Shown in pieces: positions 24,701-32,268 of a stretch of DNA of 64,000 nucleotides; positions within the stretch are counted from its first letter, which is position 1; every line of letters begins with the position of its first letter. This stretch comes from Clostridium sp. 1001271st1 H5 (lineage in GTDB: Bacteria > Bacillota > Clostridia > Lachnospirales > Lachnospiraceae): contig NZ_SPHO01000003.1 of the NCBI RefSeq assembly GCF_005845215.1, positions 124,001-188,000 on the forward strand, in the 5' to 3' direction. The position numbers were made by a program, and so were the translations under genes. The notes under the pieces are model-generated. The model worked only from the letters and a program-made list of their open reading frames with translations. It ran no database searches and was not told the origin of the DNA.

Positions 24701-25762
24701 ACCTACCAGTACCTGAAGATGTTCCTGAAAAAGGGCTATGTGGTGAAGTTCCTGGGTGACAATTTCCTTCATGAGGAGCCCTATACCACCACCCTTCAGC
24801 AGATGGGAATTGAGGTGCTCTACGGAGATTCCTATGCAGCAGGCATCTGGGACTGGCTGAAGGCCAATGGCGGCGAAATATCATTTGCATACCTGAACAG
24901 ACCCCATATTGCCTCCAAATATGTGGACTTTATAAAAGATTACACCAAGATGAAGGTGATTTACTATGGCCATGACCTGCATTTTCTTCGTCTGGGAAGG
25001 GAGTATGAGCTGACTGGTGATATCAGCATCAAGAGGGAGGCGGATTACTGGAAATCCGTGGAGCTGACCATGATGCACAAGGCAGCCATTTCCTATTATC
25101 CCTCCTATGTGGAGATTAACGCCATACATGCCATTGATGGAAGTATTCCTGCAAAGGCCATCACGGCCTATGTCTATGACACATTCCTGGATAACATACA
25201 GGACGACTTTGCAAAGAGGGAAGGGCTGCTGTTTGTAGGCGGTTTCGCCCATCCGCCCAATGCGGACGCAGTGCTGTGGTTTGCCAGGGAAATATTCCCG
25301 CTTATACGCAGGAAACTGCCGGACGTAAAGTTCTATGTGGTGGGCTCCAAGGTGACAGATGAAATCAAGGCCCTGGAGGAACCTGGAAATGGAATAATCA
25401 TCAAGGGATTTGTGAGCGAGGAGGAGCTGTCCCGGCTCTACGGCCAGTGCAAGGTTGTGGTGGTGCCGTTAAGATACGGGGCAGGCGTGAAGGGCAAGGT
25501 AGTGGAAGCCTTATACAACGGAGCGCCCATTGTGACCACATCCACAGGAGCAGAGGGGATTCCCTTTGCAGATACAGTGCTGGAGATAGAGGACCAGGCA
25601 GAGCTGTTTGCCGGGAAGACCGTGGAATTATATCAGGATAATGAACGTTTAAGCCGGCTCTGCCGTAAAACCCAGGCGTATATAAAGAAGCATTACAGTC
25701 TGGACGGCGCCTGGAAGGTGGTGGAGGGAGACTTTCGTGAAGGCAGTGAGCGGCGCGGTTAA
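21740..25762 (+). CDS. Fusion of methyltransferase, kinase-like, coiled-coil, GT2 and GT4 domains (WbdD-like chain terminator plus glycosyltransferases)
   Basis: About 1,340 residues. Numbering from ATG 21725: 60-210 is a class I methyltransferase (LQIGSGYG at about 82). 270-530 resembles an aminoglycoside-phosphotransferase/WbdD kinase: candidate ATP lysine K293 (IFAKYN), catalytic D434 and N439 in NIDGLFENLM, metal-binding D455-x-E457 in CLDYEW. 535-605 is a coiled coil. 705-922 is a GT2 domain (VSIVIPCYNQ, FLNNDTKV, CEDSDLAF). 972-1340 is a GT4 domain (FVGGFAHPPNADA, GVKGKVVEALYNGAP). E. coli WbdD has methyltransferase, kinase and coiled coil in the same order and caps O9a chains with phosphomethyl. 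ATG 21740 has GGAGG five bases upstream; 21725 and 21794 are alternatives. It follows wzt in the same frame. The capping role is inferred. Confidence 0.8.
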   Translation: MTEAGKGHATVNGGLLLSMKDISYEILDLLKQYGSSPEGIRRALDNESRPEVLHALSDIRENLLEWLDFTGSREVLQIGSGYGVLTGLLASRCAHVTVMDQADENLAVNRERNKDYSNITYGFRADAEESRPGPSYDLVVIAGLREGQEIRDAAAFGASFLGQEGRLVIACENALGLRYLAGGNHEEGFCTRRQAEEACRSAGLTQADFYYPVPDHRMPISVYSDRYLPGKGEITSSSVSYDSPRYACLNEEEVFDRLIEEEDFGRFSNSFLIIASRDGGQENTIFAKYNRTRREEFRIRTSIRELEGERRVEKAALGRAGSLHILSLRKKYQQLSRLNPRVRILEPEISGDGSKVEFRYLKGITLAERLGQGIRDGKAPVEDIKAGLAFLYDVPEDQIVPFTVTPEFTDIFGTVPDLEDFSYKVSNIDGLFENLMITEMDGREQLYCLDYEWVFDFPVPARFVQYRNLAYFYYKYQGLMSYSSLEEFLQEFGIGSGLASVYASMEASFQSYVHGDPDQGYLVNYQQKVTTLDELKETDQALSQARERINQLQAEVEEKNLQIRKEQEVQRLTNNHVANLEVMIKDLRHEINELGKLATYLNGHEALVFKARRKLGAQVNRAFPRGTRKRKILNYCYNTVKHPVRYGRLYATKEGRNQIDGDFRIGGEYLKYGRLVFPQVPGRGEYITSGQGAGTWDGPMVSIVIPCYNQVHYTYACLQSILEFTKDVTYEVIIADDVSTDATAELGRYVDGLVICRNETNQGFLRNCNQAAKAARGKYIMFLNNDTKVTEGWLSSLVDLIESDSTIGMAGSKLVYPDGRLQEAGGIIWSDGSGWNYGRLDDPDKAEYNYVKDVDYISGAAILLSTALWKQIGGFDQRFAPAYCEDSDLAFEVRKAGYRVVYQPLSKVIHFEGVSNGTDVNGTGLKRYQVENSEKLKEKWAEEFKKQCVNTGNPNPFRARERSQGKQIILVVDHYVPTFDRDAGSKTTYQYLKMFLKKGYVVKFLGDNFLHEEPYTTTLQQMGIEVLYGDSYAAGIWDWLKANGGEISFAYLNRPHIASKYVDFIKDYTKMKVIYYGHDLHFLRLGREYELTGDISIKREADYWKSVELTMMHKAAISYYPSYVEINAIHAIDGSIPAKAITAYVYDTFLDNIQDDFAKREGLLFVGGFAHPPNADAVLWFAREIFPLIRRKLPDVKFYVVGSKVTDEIKALEEPGNGIIIKGFVSEEELSRLYGQCKVVVVPLRYGAGVKGKVVEALYNGAPIVTTSTGAEGIPFADTVLEIEDQAELFAGKTVELYQDNERLSRLCRKTQAYIKKHYSLDGAWKVVEGDFREGSERRG

Positions 25763-25894
25763 GTAAAGCCGGACATCCGGCGGGCCGTGTGGTGCGCCCC
25801 ACAGCCAGCGGCCTGGCGTACCGGCATGATTCGGGAATAACCATGTCAGGCCGGGGAATGTTGTTCCCGGTAATCGTATAGGAGGAATTTTAGA

Positions 25895-26602
25895 ATGCAG
25901 GCTATTTTGTTGGCCGGAGGTTTGGGGACCAGGCTTCGCAGTGTGGTGAGCGACAGGCCCAAGCCAATGGCGCTGATTGAGGGAAAGCCTTTTATGGAAT
26001 ATGTAACCCGTGAGCTGGTACGTCACGGGATTACGGATATTGTCTTTGCTGTGGGCTATAAGGGGTCTATGGTGGAGGAGCATTTTGGAGATGGGGCTGC
26101 TTTTGGGTTCCATGGGTCCTATGCTTATGAGGAGACGCTGCTGGGCACGGCCGGCGCCATAAAGAATGCCGGCAGGTTCATTACGGAGGATTGCTTTTAT
26201 GTGCTGAATGCGGATACATTTTACCAGATTGATTATACGCGGCTTTTGAGACAGCAGGACAGCCAGAATCTGGATATGGCCCTGGTTCTGCGTAAGGTGC
26301 CGGATGTTTCGCGGTACGGCCAGGCAGTTCTGGACCGGGACGGTTTTCTGACCGGGTTTAACGAAAAAACAGAGAAGACCAGGGAGGGAACCATCAACGG
26401 AGGCATTTACCTGATGAAACGCCAGTTGTTGGACCAAATACCGGAGGGTAAGGTGTCCCTGGAGAATGATATGATTCCCAGATGGCTGTCAGAGGGAAAA
26501 CGGCTGGGAGGCTTTGTCAATGACGGGTATTTTATTGACATAGGAATTCCGGAGGCGTATTTCCAGTTTCAGGATGATGTGAGGAATAAAGTCGTTGTCT
26601 GA
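25895..26602 (+). CDS. hddC: D-glycero-alpha-D-manno-heptose 1-phosphate guanylyltransferase
   Basis: A 235-residue nucleotidyltransferase. AILLAGGLGTRLRSVVSDRPKPM is the GxGTRL...PKP signature; VLNADTFYQID provides the metal-binding aspartate and INGGIYLM a further family strand. The length and the neighbours hddA, gmhB and gmhA identify it as the final enzyme making GDP-D-glycero-alpha-D-manno-heptose rather than a hexose-1-phosphate uridylyl- or thymidylyltransferase. AGGAGG precedes ATG 25895. The 132 bases before it show no clear promoter. Confidence 0.85.
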   Translation: MQAILLAGGLGTRLRSVVSDRPKPMALIEGKPFMEYVTRELVRHGITDIVFAVGYKGSMVEEHFGDGAAFGFHGSYAYEETLLGTAGAIKNAGRFITEDCFYVLNADTFYQIDYTRLLRQQDSQNLDMALVLRKVPDVSRYGQAVLDRDGFLTGFNEKTEKTREGTINGGIYLMKRQLLDQIPEGKVSLENDMIPRWLSEGKRLGGFVNDGYFIDIGIPEAYFQFQDDVRNKVVV

Positions 26603-26680
26603 TAATGGATTTATTCCGGGAGATATCGTTTAAACGATTCTTTTCAGAAGATAAATGCAGGACAGAGAGAGGAGACATAT

Positions 26681-27751
26681 ATGGTAATCAGAGGAAGGGC
26701 GCCTTTGAGGGTCAGCTTCGGAGGCGGAGGTACGGATGTGGCACCATTCTGCGAGGAGCAGGGAGGGGCCATCATTGGCAGTACCATCAATAAATATGCC
26801 TACTGTTCCATTGTGCCCAGGGAGGACGACCAGATTGTGGTTCATTCCCTGGACTTTGATATGACAGTGAAATATAACACCAGCGAAAATTATGTGTATG
26901 ACGGAAGACTGGATTTGGTAACCGCGGCTCTTAATGCCATGGGAATTGACCAGGGCTGCGAAGTGTACCTTCAGTGCGACGCGCCTCCCGGCTCAGGCCT
27001 TGGAACCTCGTCCACTGTCATGGTGGCCATGCTTACTGCCATGGCCCGCTGGAAGGGTGTGATGATGGATGCCTATGCCCTGGCGGACAAGGCTTACCAG
27101 GTGGAGCGCCTGGACCTGAAGATTGACGGAGGGTACCAGGACCAGTATGCGGCTACCTTTGGAGGATTCAATTTCATTGAATTCCACGGACGCAACAATG
27201 TGGTGGTAAATCCCCTGCGCATTAAAAAGGATATCATACATGAGCTTCAGTATAATCTCCTTCTCTGTTATACGGGAAAAATCCATGTCTCTGCCAATAT
27301 CATTAAGGACCAGGTGCAGAACTATGAGAAAAAGGATGCCTTTGAGGCCATGTGCGAGGTAAAGGCCCTGGCCTATGCCCTGAAGGATGAACTGTTAAAG
27401 GGGAATCTCCACAGTTTTGGCAAGCTTCTGGACTATGGCTGGCAGAGCAAGAAGCGTATGAGCAGCAAGATAACAAATCCTCAGATTGATGAACTGTATG
27501 ACGAGGCCCTTAAGGCCGGCGCGCTGGGAGGCAAGCTTCTGGGAGCCGGAGGAGGAGGCTACCTTCTCATGTACTGCCCCTACAATGTGCGCCATAAGGT
27601 GGCTGCCCGTATGGAGCAGGTGGGCGGACAGCTGGCGGATTGGAATTTTGAACTGCGGGGCGCCCAGAGCTGGGTGGCGGATGAGTCCAGATGGCAGTAT
27701 GACCAGGTGAAGGTCCATATGCCTAATGGAGAGTACAGGTTCAACATTTAA
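26681..27751 (+). CDS. hddA: D-glycero-alpha-D-manno-heptose 7-phosphate kinase
   Basis: A 356-residue GHMP-superfamily kinase. RAPLRVSFGGGGTDVAPFCEE is the N-terminal substrate motif of the HddA/FKP-like subgroup, PPGSGLGTSSTVMVAML the phosphate loop (about residues 100-115), and GGKLLGAGGGGYLL motif 3 (about 285-300). It adds the 1-phosphate to D-glycero-D-manno-heptose 7-phosphate, giving the alpha bisphosphate. AGGAG precedes ATG 26681. Surrounded by the other three steps of the GDP-heptose pathway. Confidence 0.88.
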   Translation: MVIRGRAPLRVSFGGGGTDVAPFCEEQGGAIIGSTINKYAYCSIVPREDDQIVVHSLDFDMTVKYNTSENYVYDGRLDLVTAALNAMGIDQGCEVYLQCDAPPGSGLGTSSTVMVAMLTAMARWKGVMMDAYALADKAYQVERLDLKIDGGYQDQYAATFGGFNFIEFHGRNNVVVNPLRIKKDIIHELQYNLLLCYTGKIHVSANIIKDQVQNYEKKDAFEAMCEVKALAYALKDELLKGNLHSFGKLLDYGWQSKKRMSSKITNPQIDELYDEALKAGALGGKLLGAGGGGYLLMYCPYNVRHKVAARMEQVGGQLADWNFELRGAQSWVADESRWQYDQVKVHMPNGEYRFNI

Positions 27752-27801
27752 GAAAGACAGAAGCAGCAAAGCGGAATGAACATACAGGATGGACGGATAT
27801 T

Positions 27802-28383
27802 ATGGAGCGAGTTGTATTTTTGGACCGGGACGGCACATTAAATGAGGAAGTCCACTACCTTCACCGTACTTCGGACCTTAAGCTCCTTCCGGGAGTGCCG
27901 GAGGCACTGCGGATGCTTAAGGAGGCAGGGTATTGTCTGGTGGTTGTCACCAATCAGGCAGGAGTGGCCAGGGGATACTATGGTGAGGAGGACGTAAAAA
28001 ACCTTCATGTCTATATGAACCGTATCCTGGAGGCACAGGGGGCATCCATTGACGCATTTTATTATTGCCCCCATCACCCGGAGCACGGAACCGGCCCATA
28101 TAAGAAGGAGTGCAGCTGCCGCAAGCCGGGAACCGGCATGTTTGAGATGGCGGGCCAGCGGTTTGCGGTGGATAAATCCCGCTCCTTTATGATAGGGGAT
28201 AAGCTGCTGGATGTGGAGGCAGGACATAATTACGGCCTCACCGCCATATTGGTGGGAACCGGTTATGGAAGCGGGATACACAGCCGGGAAGAAAAGGAAG
28301 GCATACCTCCGGTTTATGATTATTATGCGGAGGACCTTGTGAAGGCAGCCCGGTGGATTATTGAGAAAGGACAGGCAGACTAA
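27802..28383 (+). CDS. gmhB: D-glycero-D-manno-heptose 1,7-bisphosphate 7-phosphatase
   Basis: A 193-residue HAD phosphatase. VVFLDRDGTLNEEVHYL is motif I with the nucleophile and acid/base aspartates; VVTNQAGVARG is motif II. CPHHPEHGTGPYKKECSC supplies the Cys-His-Cys-Cys structural zinc site typical of GmhB, and FMIGDKLLDVEAG is motif IV. It removes the 7-phosphate. Family members differ in preference for alpha or beta anomer; the pairing with HddA and HddC argues for the alpha form. Gap to the next gene is two bases. Confidence 0.92.
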   Translation: MERVVFLDRDGTLNEEVHYLHRTSDLKLLPGVPEALRMLKEAGYCLVVVTNQAGVARGYYGEEDVKNLHVYMNRILEAQGASIDAFYYCPHHPEHGTGPYKKECSCRKPGTGMFEMAGQRFAVDKSRSFMIGDKLLDVEAGHNYGLTAILVGTGYGSGIHSREEKEGIPPVYDYYAEDLVKAARWIIEKGQAD

Positions 28384-28385
28384 GG

Positions 28386-29027
28386 ATGAGAGAGATGGAG
28401 TATCTGGAAGAGTTAACCAGCCGGTATCCGGTTCTGGAGGCAGTGAAGGGCCAGGTGCTGGCTGCCTATGAAATCCTGCGTGATTGTTACGCGGGCGGCG
28501 GCAAGGTACTGATAGCAGGAAATGGCGGGAGCTGTGCGGACAGCGAGCACATAGTGGGCGAACTGATGAAGGGTTTTGTCAAACGCCGCCCTGTGTCCGG
28601 CGAATTTGCGGCTGCGCTAAGGGAAGCAGATGCAAATCGCGGGGAGGAGCTGGCATCCTGCCTCCAGGGAGGACTTCCGGCAATTGCCCTCACGGGTCAT
28701 GCGGGACTGTCAACCGCATTTCTTAATGATGTGAACGGGAAAATGATTTATGCACAGCAGTTATACGGCTATGGAAAAAAGGGGGATGTATTTATCGGCA
28801 TTTCCACCTCGGGCAATGCTGAGAATGTGATGTATGCTGTGGCTGTGGCAAAAGCATCCGGCATCAGGACCATTGGCCTTACGGGTAAGAACGGCGGGAA
28901 GATGGCGGAAGCCTGCGACTGCGCCATTGTGGTGCCTGCTGATGAGACATTCAAAATACAGGAGCTGCACCTCCCCATTTACCATGCCCTGTGTCTGATG
29001 CTGGAGGAACATTTTTATGAAGTATAA
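28386..29027 (+). CDS. gmhA: Sedoheptulose 7-phosphate isomerase
   Basis: A 213-residue SIS-domain isomerase. KVLIAGNGGSCADSEHIVGELMKGF is the GmhA substrate-binding signature and FIGISTSGNAENVMYAV the second phosphate-binding loop. It converts sedoheptulose 7-phosphate from the pentose phosphate pathway to D-glycero-D-manno-heptose 7-phosphate, the first step toward GDP-heptose. The start is two bases after gmhB and its end overlaps the next GT2 gene by 11 bases, so translation is coupled. Confidence 0.93.
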   Translation: MREMEYLEELTSRYPVLEAVKGQVLAAYEILRDCYAGGGKVLIAGNGGSCADSEHIVGELMKGFVKRRPVSGEFAAALREADANRGEELASCLQGGLPAIALTGHAGLSTAFLNDVNGKMIYAQQLYGYGKKGDVFIGISTSGNAENVMYAVAVAKASGIRTIGLTGKNGGKMAEACDCAIVVPADETFKIQELHLPIYHALCLMLEEHFYEV

Positions 29028-29802
29028 GCACGTATTTTCCATATGCGCCTATCAGGACTCGCCTTATTTGGAGCAGTGCATCCGTTCCCTTAAGGCCCAG
29101 ACCGTGCCTGCTCATATTATCATCTGCACCTCCACTCCCAGCGCCTACATTGACCGGATGGCCTGGAAATACGGTCTGCAGGTATATGTGCGGCAGGGGG
29201 AGAGCAATATAAAGGATGACTGGAATTTTGCCTATTCCATGGCAGAGGGCGAACTGGTGACCATTGCCCACCAGGACGATATGTATCACCGGGAATACAG
29301 CGCAAGGCTTCTGGCAGCCCATAAGAGATATCAGGATATGACGGTTTTCACCACGGATTATGTGATTGTCAAGCAGGGAAGGCTCATAACAGGAGATGCA
29401 ATGCTGTGGATTAAGCGGATTCTGAGAATGCCTCTGCGGTTTCCGGATTTCAACGACAGGGCCTGGGTAAAGAAGCTGGCCTTTGTCCTGGGAAATCCCG
29501 TATGCTGTCCTGCCACCACCTATCACAAGGCGGTGCTGGGTGAACCGTTTGTGCGTTCGGAGTACAGGTTTGCCCTGGACTGGGACAACCTTGTGAGGCT
29601 GGCAGAGACGCCCGGGCGTTTTATCTGTGACGAGCGGCCCCTTCTCTATTACCGGGTCCATGAGGATGCCACCACAAAGGCATGTATAAGGGACAACCGC
29701 CGGTTTGAGGAGGAACGGGAAATGTTCTGCCGTTTCTGGCCGGAGCCCGTGGCGGACATCATTATGGGCTTTTATAAAAAGGCCTATGGCGAATATGACT
29801 GA
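29017..29802 (+). CDS. Glycosyltransferase family 2 (candidate heptosyltransferase)
   Basis: A 261-residue GT-A protein. HVFSICAYQDSPYLEQCIRSL starts the fold, NIKDDWNFAYSMAEGELVTI is the donor loop and IAHQDDMYHREY the acidic metal site. ALDWDNLVRLAE resembles the catalytic acidic segment. GGAGGA lies about eight bases before ATG 29017, within the end of gmhA. Its physical coupling to the GDP-heptose genes suggests it may use that donor; this is inference from position only. Confidence 0.78.
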   Translation: MKYKHVFSICAYQDSPYLEQCIRSLKAQTVPAHIIICTSTPSAYIDRMAWKYGLQVYVRQGESNIKDDWNFAYSMAEGELVTIAHQDDMYHREYSARLLAAHKRYQDMTVFTTDYVIVKQGRLITGDAMLWIKRILRMPLRFPDFNDRAWVKKLAFVLGNPVCCPATTYHKAVLGEPFVRSEYRFALDWDNLVRLAETPGRFICDERPLLYYRVHEDATTKACIRDNRRFEEEREMFCRFWPEPVADIIMGFYKKAYGEYD

Positions 29803-29828
29803 AAGATACAGGGATAAGGATTGGCTGC

Positions 29829-32246
29829 ATGGAAACTGGTAAAAGAGATAAAATACCCGCAATCATCATAGGGGCGGCAGGGCTGGCGGTCCTGGCCGTG
29901 ACCGTGCACAGTGTGCTTCTGCGGGGCCCGTTGGTGCCGGTGCTCCGTAATCCCCGGACCCTTTTTATGATGGCGGAGGTGGTCCTTGTGTTTTTGTGGA
30001 ACCTGCTCTGTCTGGCCGGGGGCAGAAGGGGAAAGCCAGGGCCGTGCCCCGGAATGGGTGCCAGGACGCTGGGACTGGCAGCAGGAGTTATCCTGTTTAC
30101 ATGGTGCCACCGTATTTTCCTGCCCATGTTGGTGTCCGGCATATATATGGGGGTACTGATACTGGCAGGGAGGCAGCTTCTCAGGCTGCTGCTGGAGAGA
30201 GGACATACACCTGTCCATATACCTTTTCCGCAGAAGACGGCTATGTGCCTTGTGCTGGGAAGCGCCCTGTGGATGGTTCTGGTGTGCCTTGTATCCCTTA
30301 CAGGACACGGCGGGCTGATGCTGTGGAGGGGATTGGCGGCAGCTATGGCTATTGGGGCTGTTGTAATGGAAGTCCTGCAGGTGCGAAAAAATAAGCGCGC
30401 GTTTTCCCTGTCATGGCAGGATGCTGTGAGGAAAAACAGACCTGGGGATAAGAGGCGGAGCATTGGCAGTGCTGCCTTACTTGCCTTTATCATCACCATG
30501 GTTCTGATTCAGGCAGGCCGCATGAATATTGAACTGGACTATGATTCCCTTCACTATGGCCTGCGTTCCGCCTATGTCCTGGATAACGGAAAGGGAATTT
30601 ATGAAAATCTGGGCATGATTAACCTGGTTTATACCTACAGCAAAGGCCTGGAAGTCCTGGTGCTCCCTCTGAGCGGGACACCCACCTACGGATTTGTCCT
30701 GGCCTTTTCCCTTTGGTGTACCGTGGGAATCCTGCTTTTGTCAGCCGGCATAGCGGGACGGTACTGCGGACGGGAAAAAGGAATATGGGCAGCAGCTGTT
30801 CTGGCAGCCATTCCGGGAATCATGAATATGGCTGCCACTGCAAAAAGCGACAACATAACGCTGCTGCACCAGCTCATTATATATGATTTTATCTGCTTTG
30901 GGCTTTGCAGCGGGAGACAGGGCAGGAAATCCGGCCCGTCCGCAAGTACGCCCTGGCTTCTCATGGCTGTGAGCACCTATCTGCTGACGCTGGTGTACAA
31001 GCCCACGGCGTTGGTGTTTTCCACGGCTCTGGGCGGGACGGCCCTTTTATGCCTGATTCTTACCCGCCGCTTCACCTTCGGCTGCAGAAGAGGCTGGCTG
31101 CTCCTTCTGGTTCCGGCAGCAGCAGCAGCCGGATTGTGGTACCGCACATGGCTTTTCACCGGTGTGCCGGTGACATCCATATTTGCGGGGTTTTTTGAAA
31201 AGGCCGGATGCCGGGTAAAATACCCCTATACCTTCACGCATGTGATTGGGGACCCGTCTGCCCTGACCGCAGAAGAAAAATCAGCGCGTCTGTGGGCACG
31301 GGTGCAGGGAATTCTGTTTGCCCCGGTATCAGAGGACATGGCTCATGTAATCATTGCATGGGGAACCGGAATTGTGACGGTTTTTCTGGTCATATGGCTC
31401 GGCGCTGCATGGAAGGCCGTCAAGGAACGGCATGCTGCCGGAGCGCGGGGAGGGAAGGCGCAGCCAGACGGTTTGAACCAGCCGGACGAACTGAACCAGC
31501 CAGGCGGCTCCCAGGGTTTTCTGAACTTCTTTGACTGTATTCTTATTCCGGTTCTGGCCCTTGGTTCACTGGCAAGTATTTATACGCTGTACCAGGTTGA
31601 CGGAAATTATTTTATTCTGTTTTACGCTTTACTGGCCGTCAGCGCGCTGCGGATGGGAAGCGGGCAGAACTGGGGAGGCGCGGTCAGACGGTCCGTGTCC
31701 CTGGTGCTGGTTTTATTTTTTGCGGTGAATACAGCGGTGACCTGTACCACGGGCTGGGCGGGAGAGCCGGGTTTCACGCCTGTGAGCCTGCGTCACATGG
31801 GCTATTACGACCACCGGAAGGAAATGCTTGACCGGAGAGCCAGGGAGGGGAACCTTACCCTGTCCTGCATGTTTACGCCCAGGAGCCGCGTCCTGGCCTT
31901 TGGCAGGCATCCCAGGGTCCTGGATTTGCCCTGCAGCGTCCAGAGCTATTATGATGTGACAGGCAGCGGGGGGAATGTGTACCTGGTAAAGCGGCTGGCA
32001 TACTTTGAGGAGTTCCTTAAATACGCCGGTACAGAGTATTTTTTTGTGGAAGCCGGATACCTGGCAGGACAGGACAGGGCTTTGCAGATAATTGAGGATA
32101 TGATTGCGGAGGGAAGCCTTTCCGATATACGCTATGAGTGGGGCAATATGACGGCCAGAGTTACCCTTGACGCCGGACCTCCGGATGATTCGGAGCAGGC
32201 CCTGAAGGAATTCAGGGAGAACTACAGCATGACGGAACTTGATTGA
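29829..32246 (+). CDS. Large polytopic membrane protein, probable GT-C glycosyltransferase
   Basis: An 805-residue protein with about 14 hydrophobic segments. After the first helices, NIELDYDSLHYGLRSAYVLD at about residue 235 places acidic residues in the first long external loop, as in GT-C enzymes. A hydrophilic stretch at about 530-565 (AGARGGKAQPDG...) interrupts the membrane part and the last 180 residues are an extracytoplasmic domain. No closer family is recognised. It is the first of three consecutive large membrane proteins, likely acting on lipid-linked sugars at the outer face. Function inferred from topology and context. Confidence 0.6.
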   Translation: METGKRDKIPAIIIGAAGLAVLAVTVHSVLLRGPLVPVLRNPRTLFMMAEVVLVFLWNLLCLAGGRRGKPGPCPGMGARTLGLAAGVILFTWCHRIFLPMLVSGIYMGVLILAGRQLLRLLLERGHTPVHIPFPQKTAMCLVLGSALWMVLVCLVSLTGHGGLMLWRGLAAAMAIGAVVMEVLQVRKNKRAFSLSWQDAVRKNRPGDKRRSIGSAALLAFIITMVLIQAGRMNIELDYDSLHYGLRSAYVLDNGKGIYENLGMINLVYTYSKGLEVLVLPLSGTPTYGFVLAFSLWCTVGILLLSAGIAGRYCGREKGIWAAAVLAAIPGIMNMAATAKSDNITLLHQLIIYDFICFGLCSGRQGRKSGPSASTPWLLMAVSTYLLTLVYKPTALVFSTALGGTALLCLILTRRFTFGCRRGWLLLLVPAAAAAGLWYRTWLFTGVPVTSIFAGFFEKAGCRVKYPYTFTHVIGDPSALTAEEKSARLWARVQGILFAPVSEDMAHVIIAWGTGIVTVFLVIWLGAAWKAVKERHAAGARGGKAQPDGLNQPDELNQPGGSQGFLNFFDCILIPVLALGSLASIYTLYQVDGNYFILFYALLAVSALRMGSGQNWGGAVRRSVSLVLVLFFAVNTAVTCTTGWAGEPGFTPVSLRHMGYYDHRKEMLDRRAREGNLTLSCMFTPRSRVLAFGRHPRVLDLPCSVQSYYDVTGSGGNVYLVKRLAYFEEFLKYAGTEYFFVEAGYLAGQDRALQIIEDMIAEGSLSDIRYEWGNMTARVTLDAGPPDDSEQALKEFRENYSMTELD

Positions 32247-32268
32247 CAGCCAGAAGGAGGCGCATACA

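Noticed and set aside
25763..25894. Terminator or promoter between the fusion gene and hddC
   Set aside because: GC-rich short complementary pieces occur, but no U-run and no -35/-10 pair; read-through transcription is more likely.
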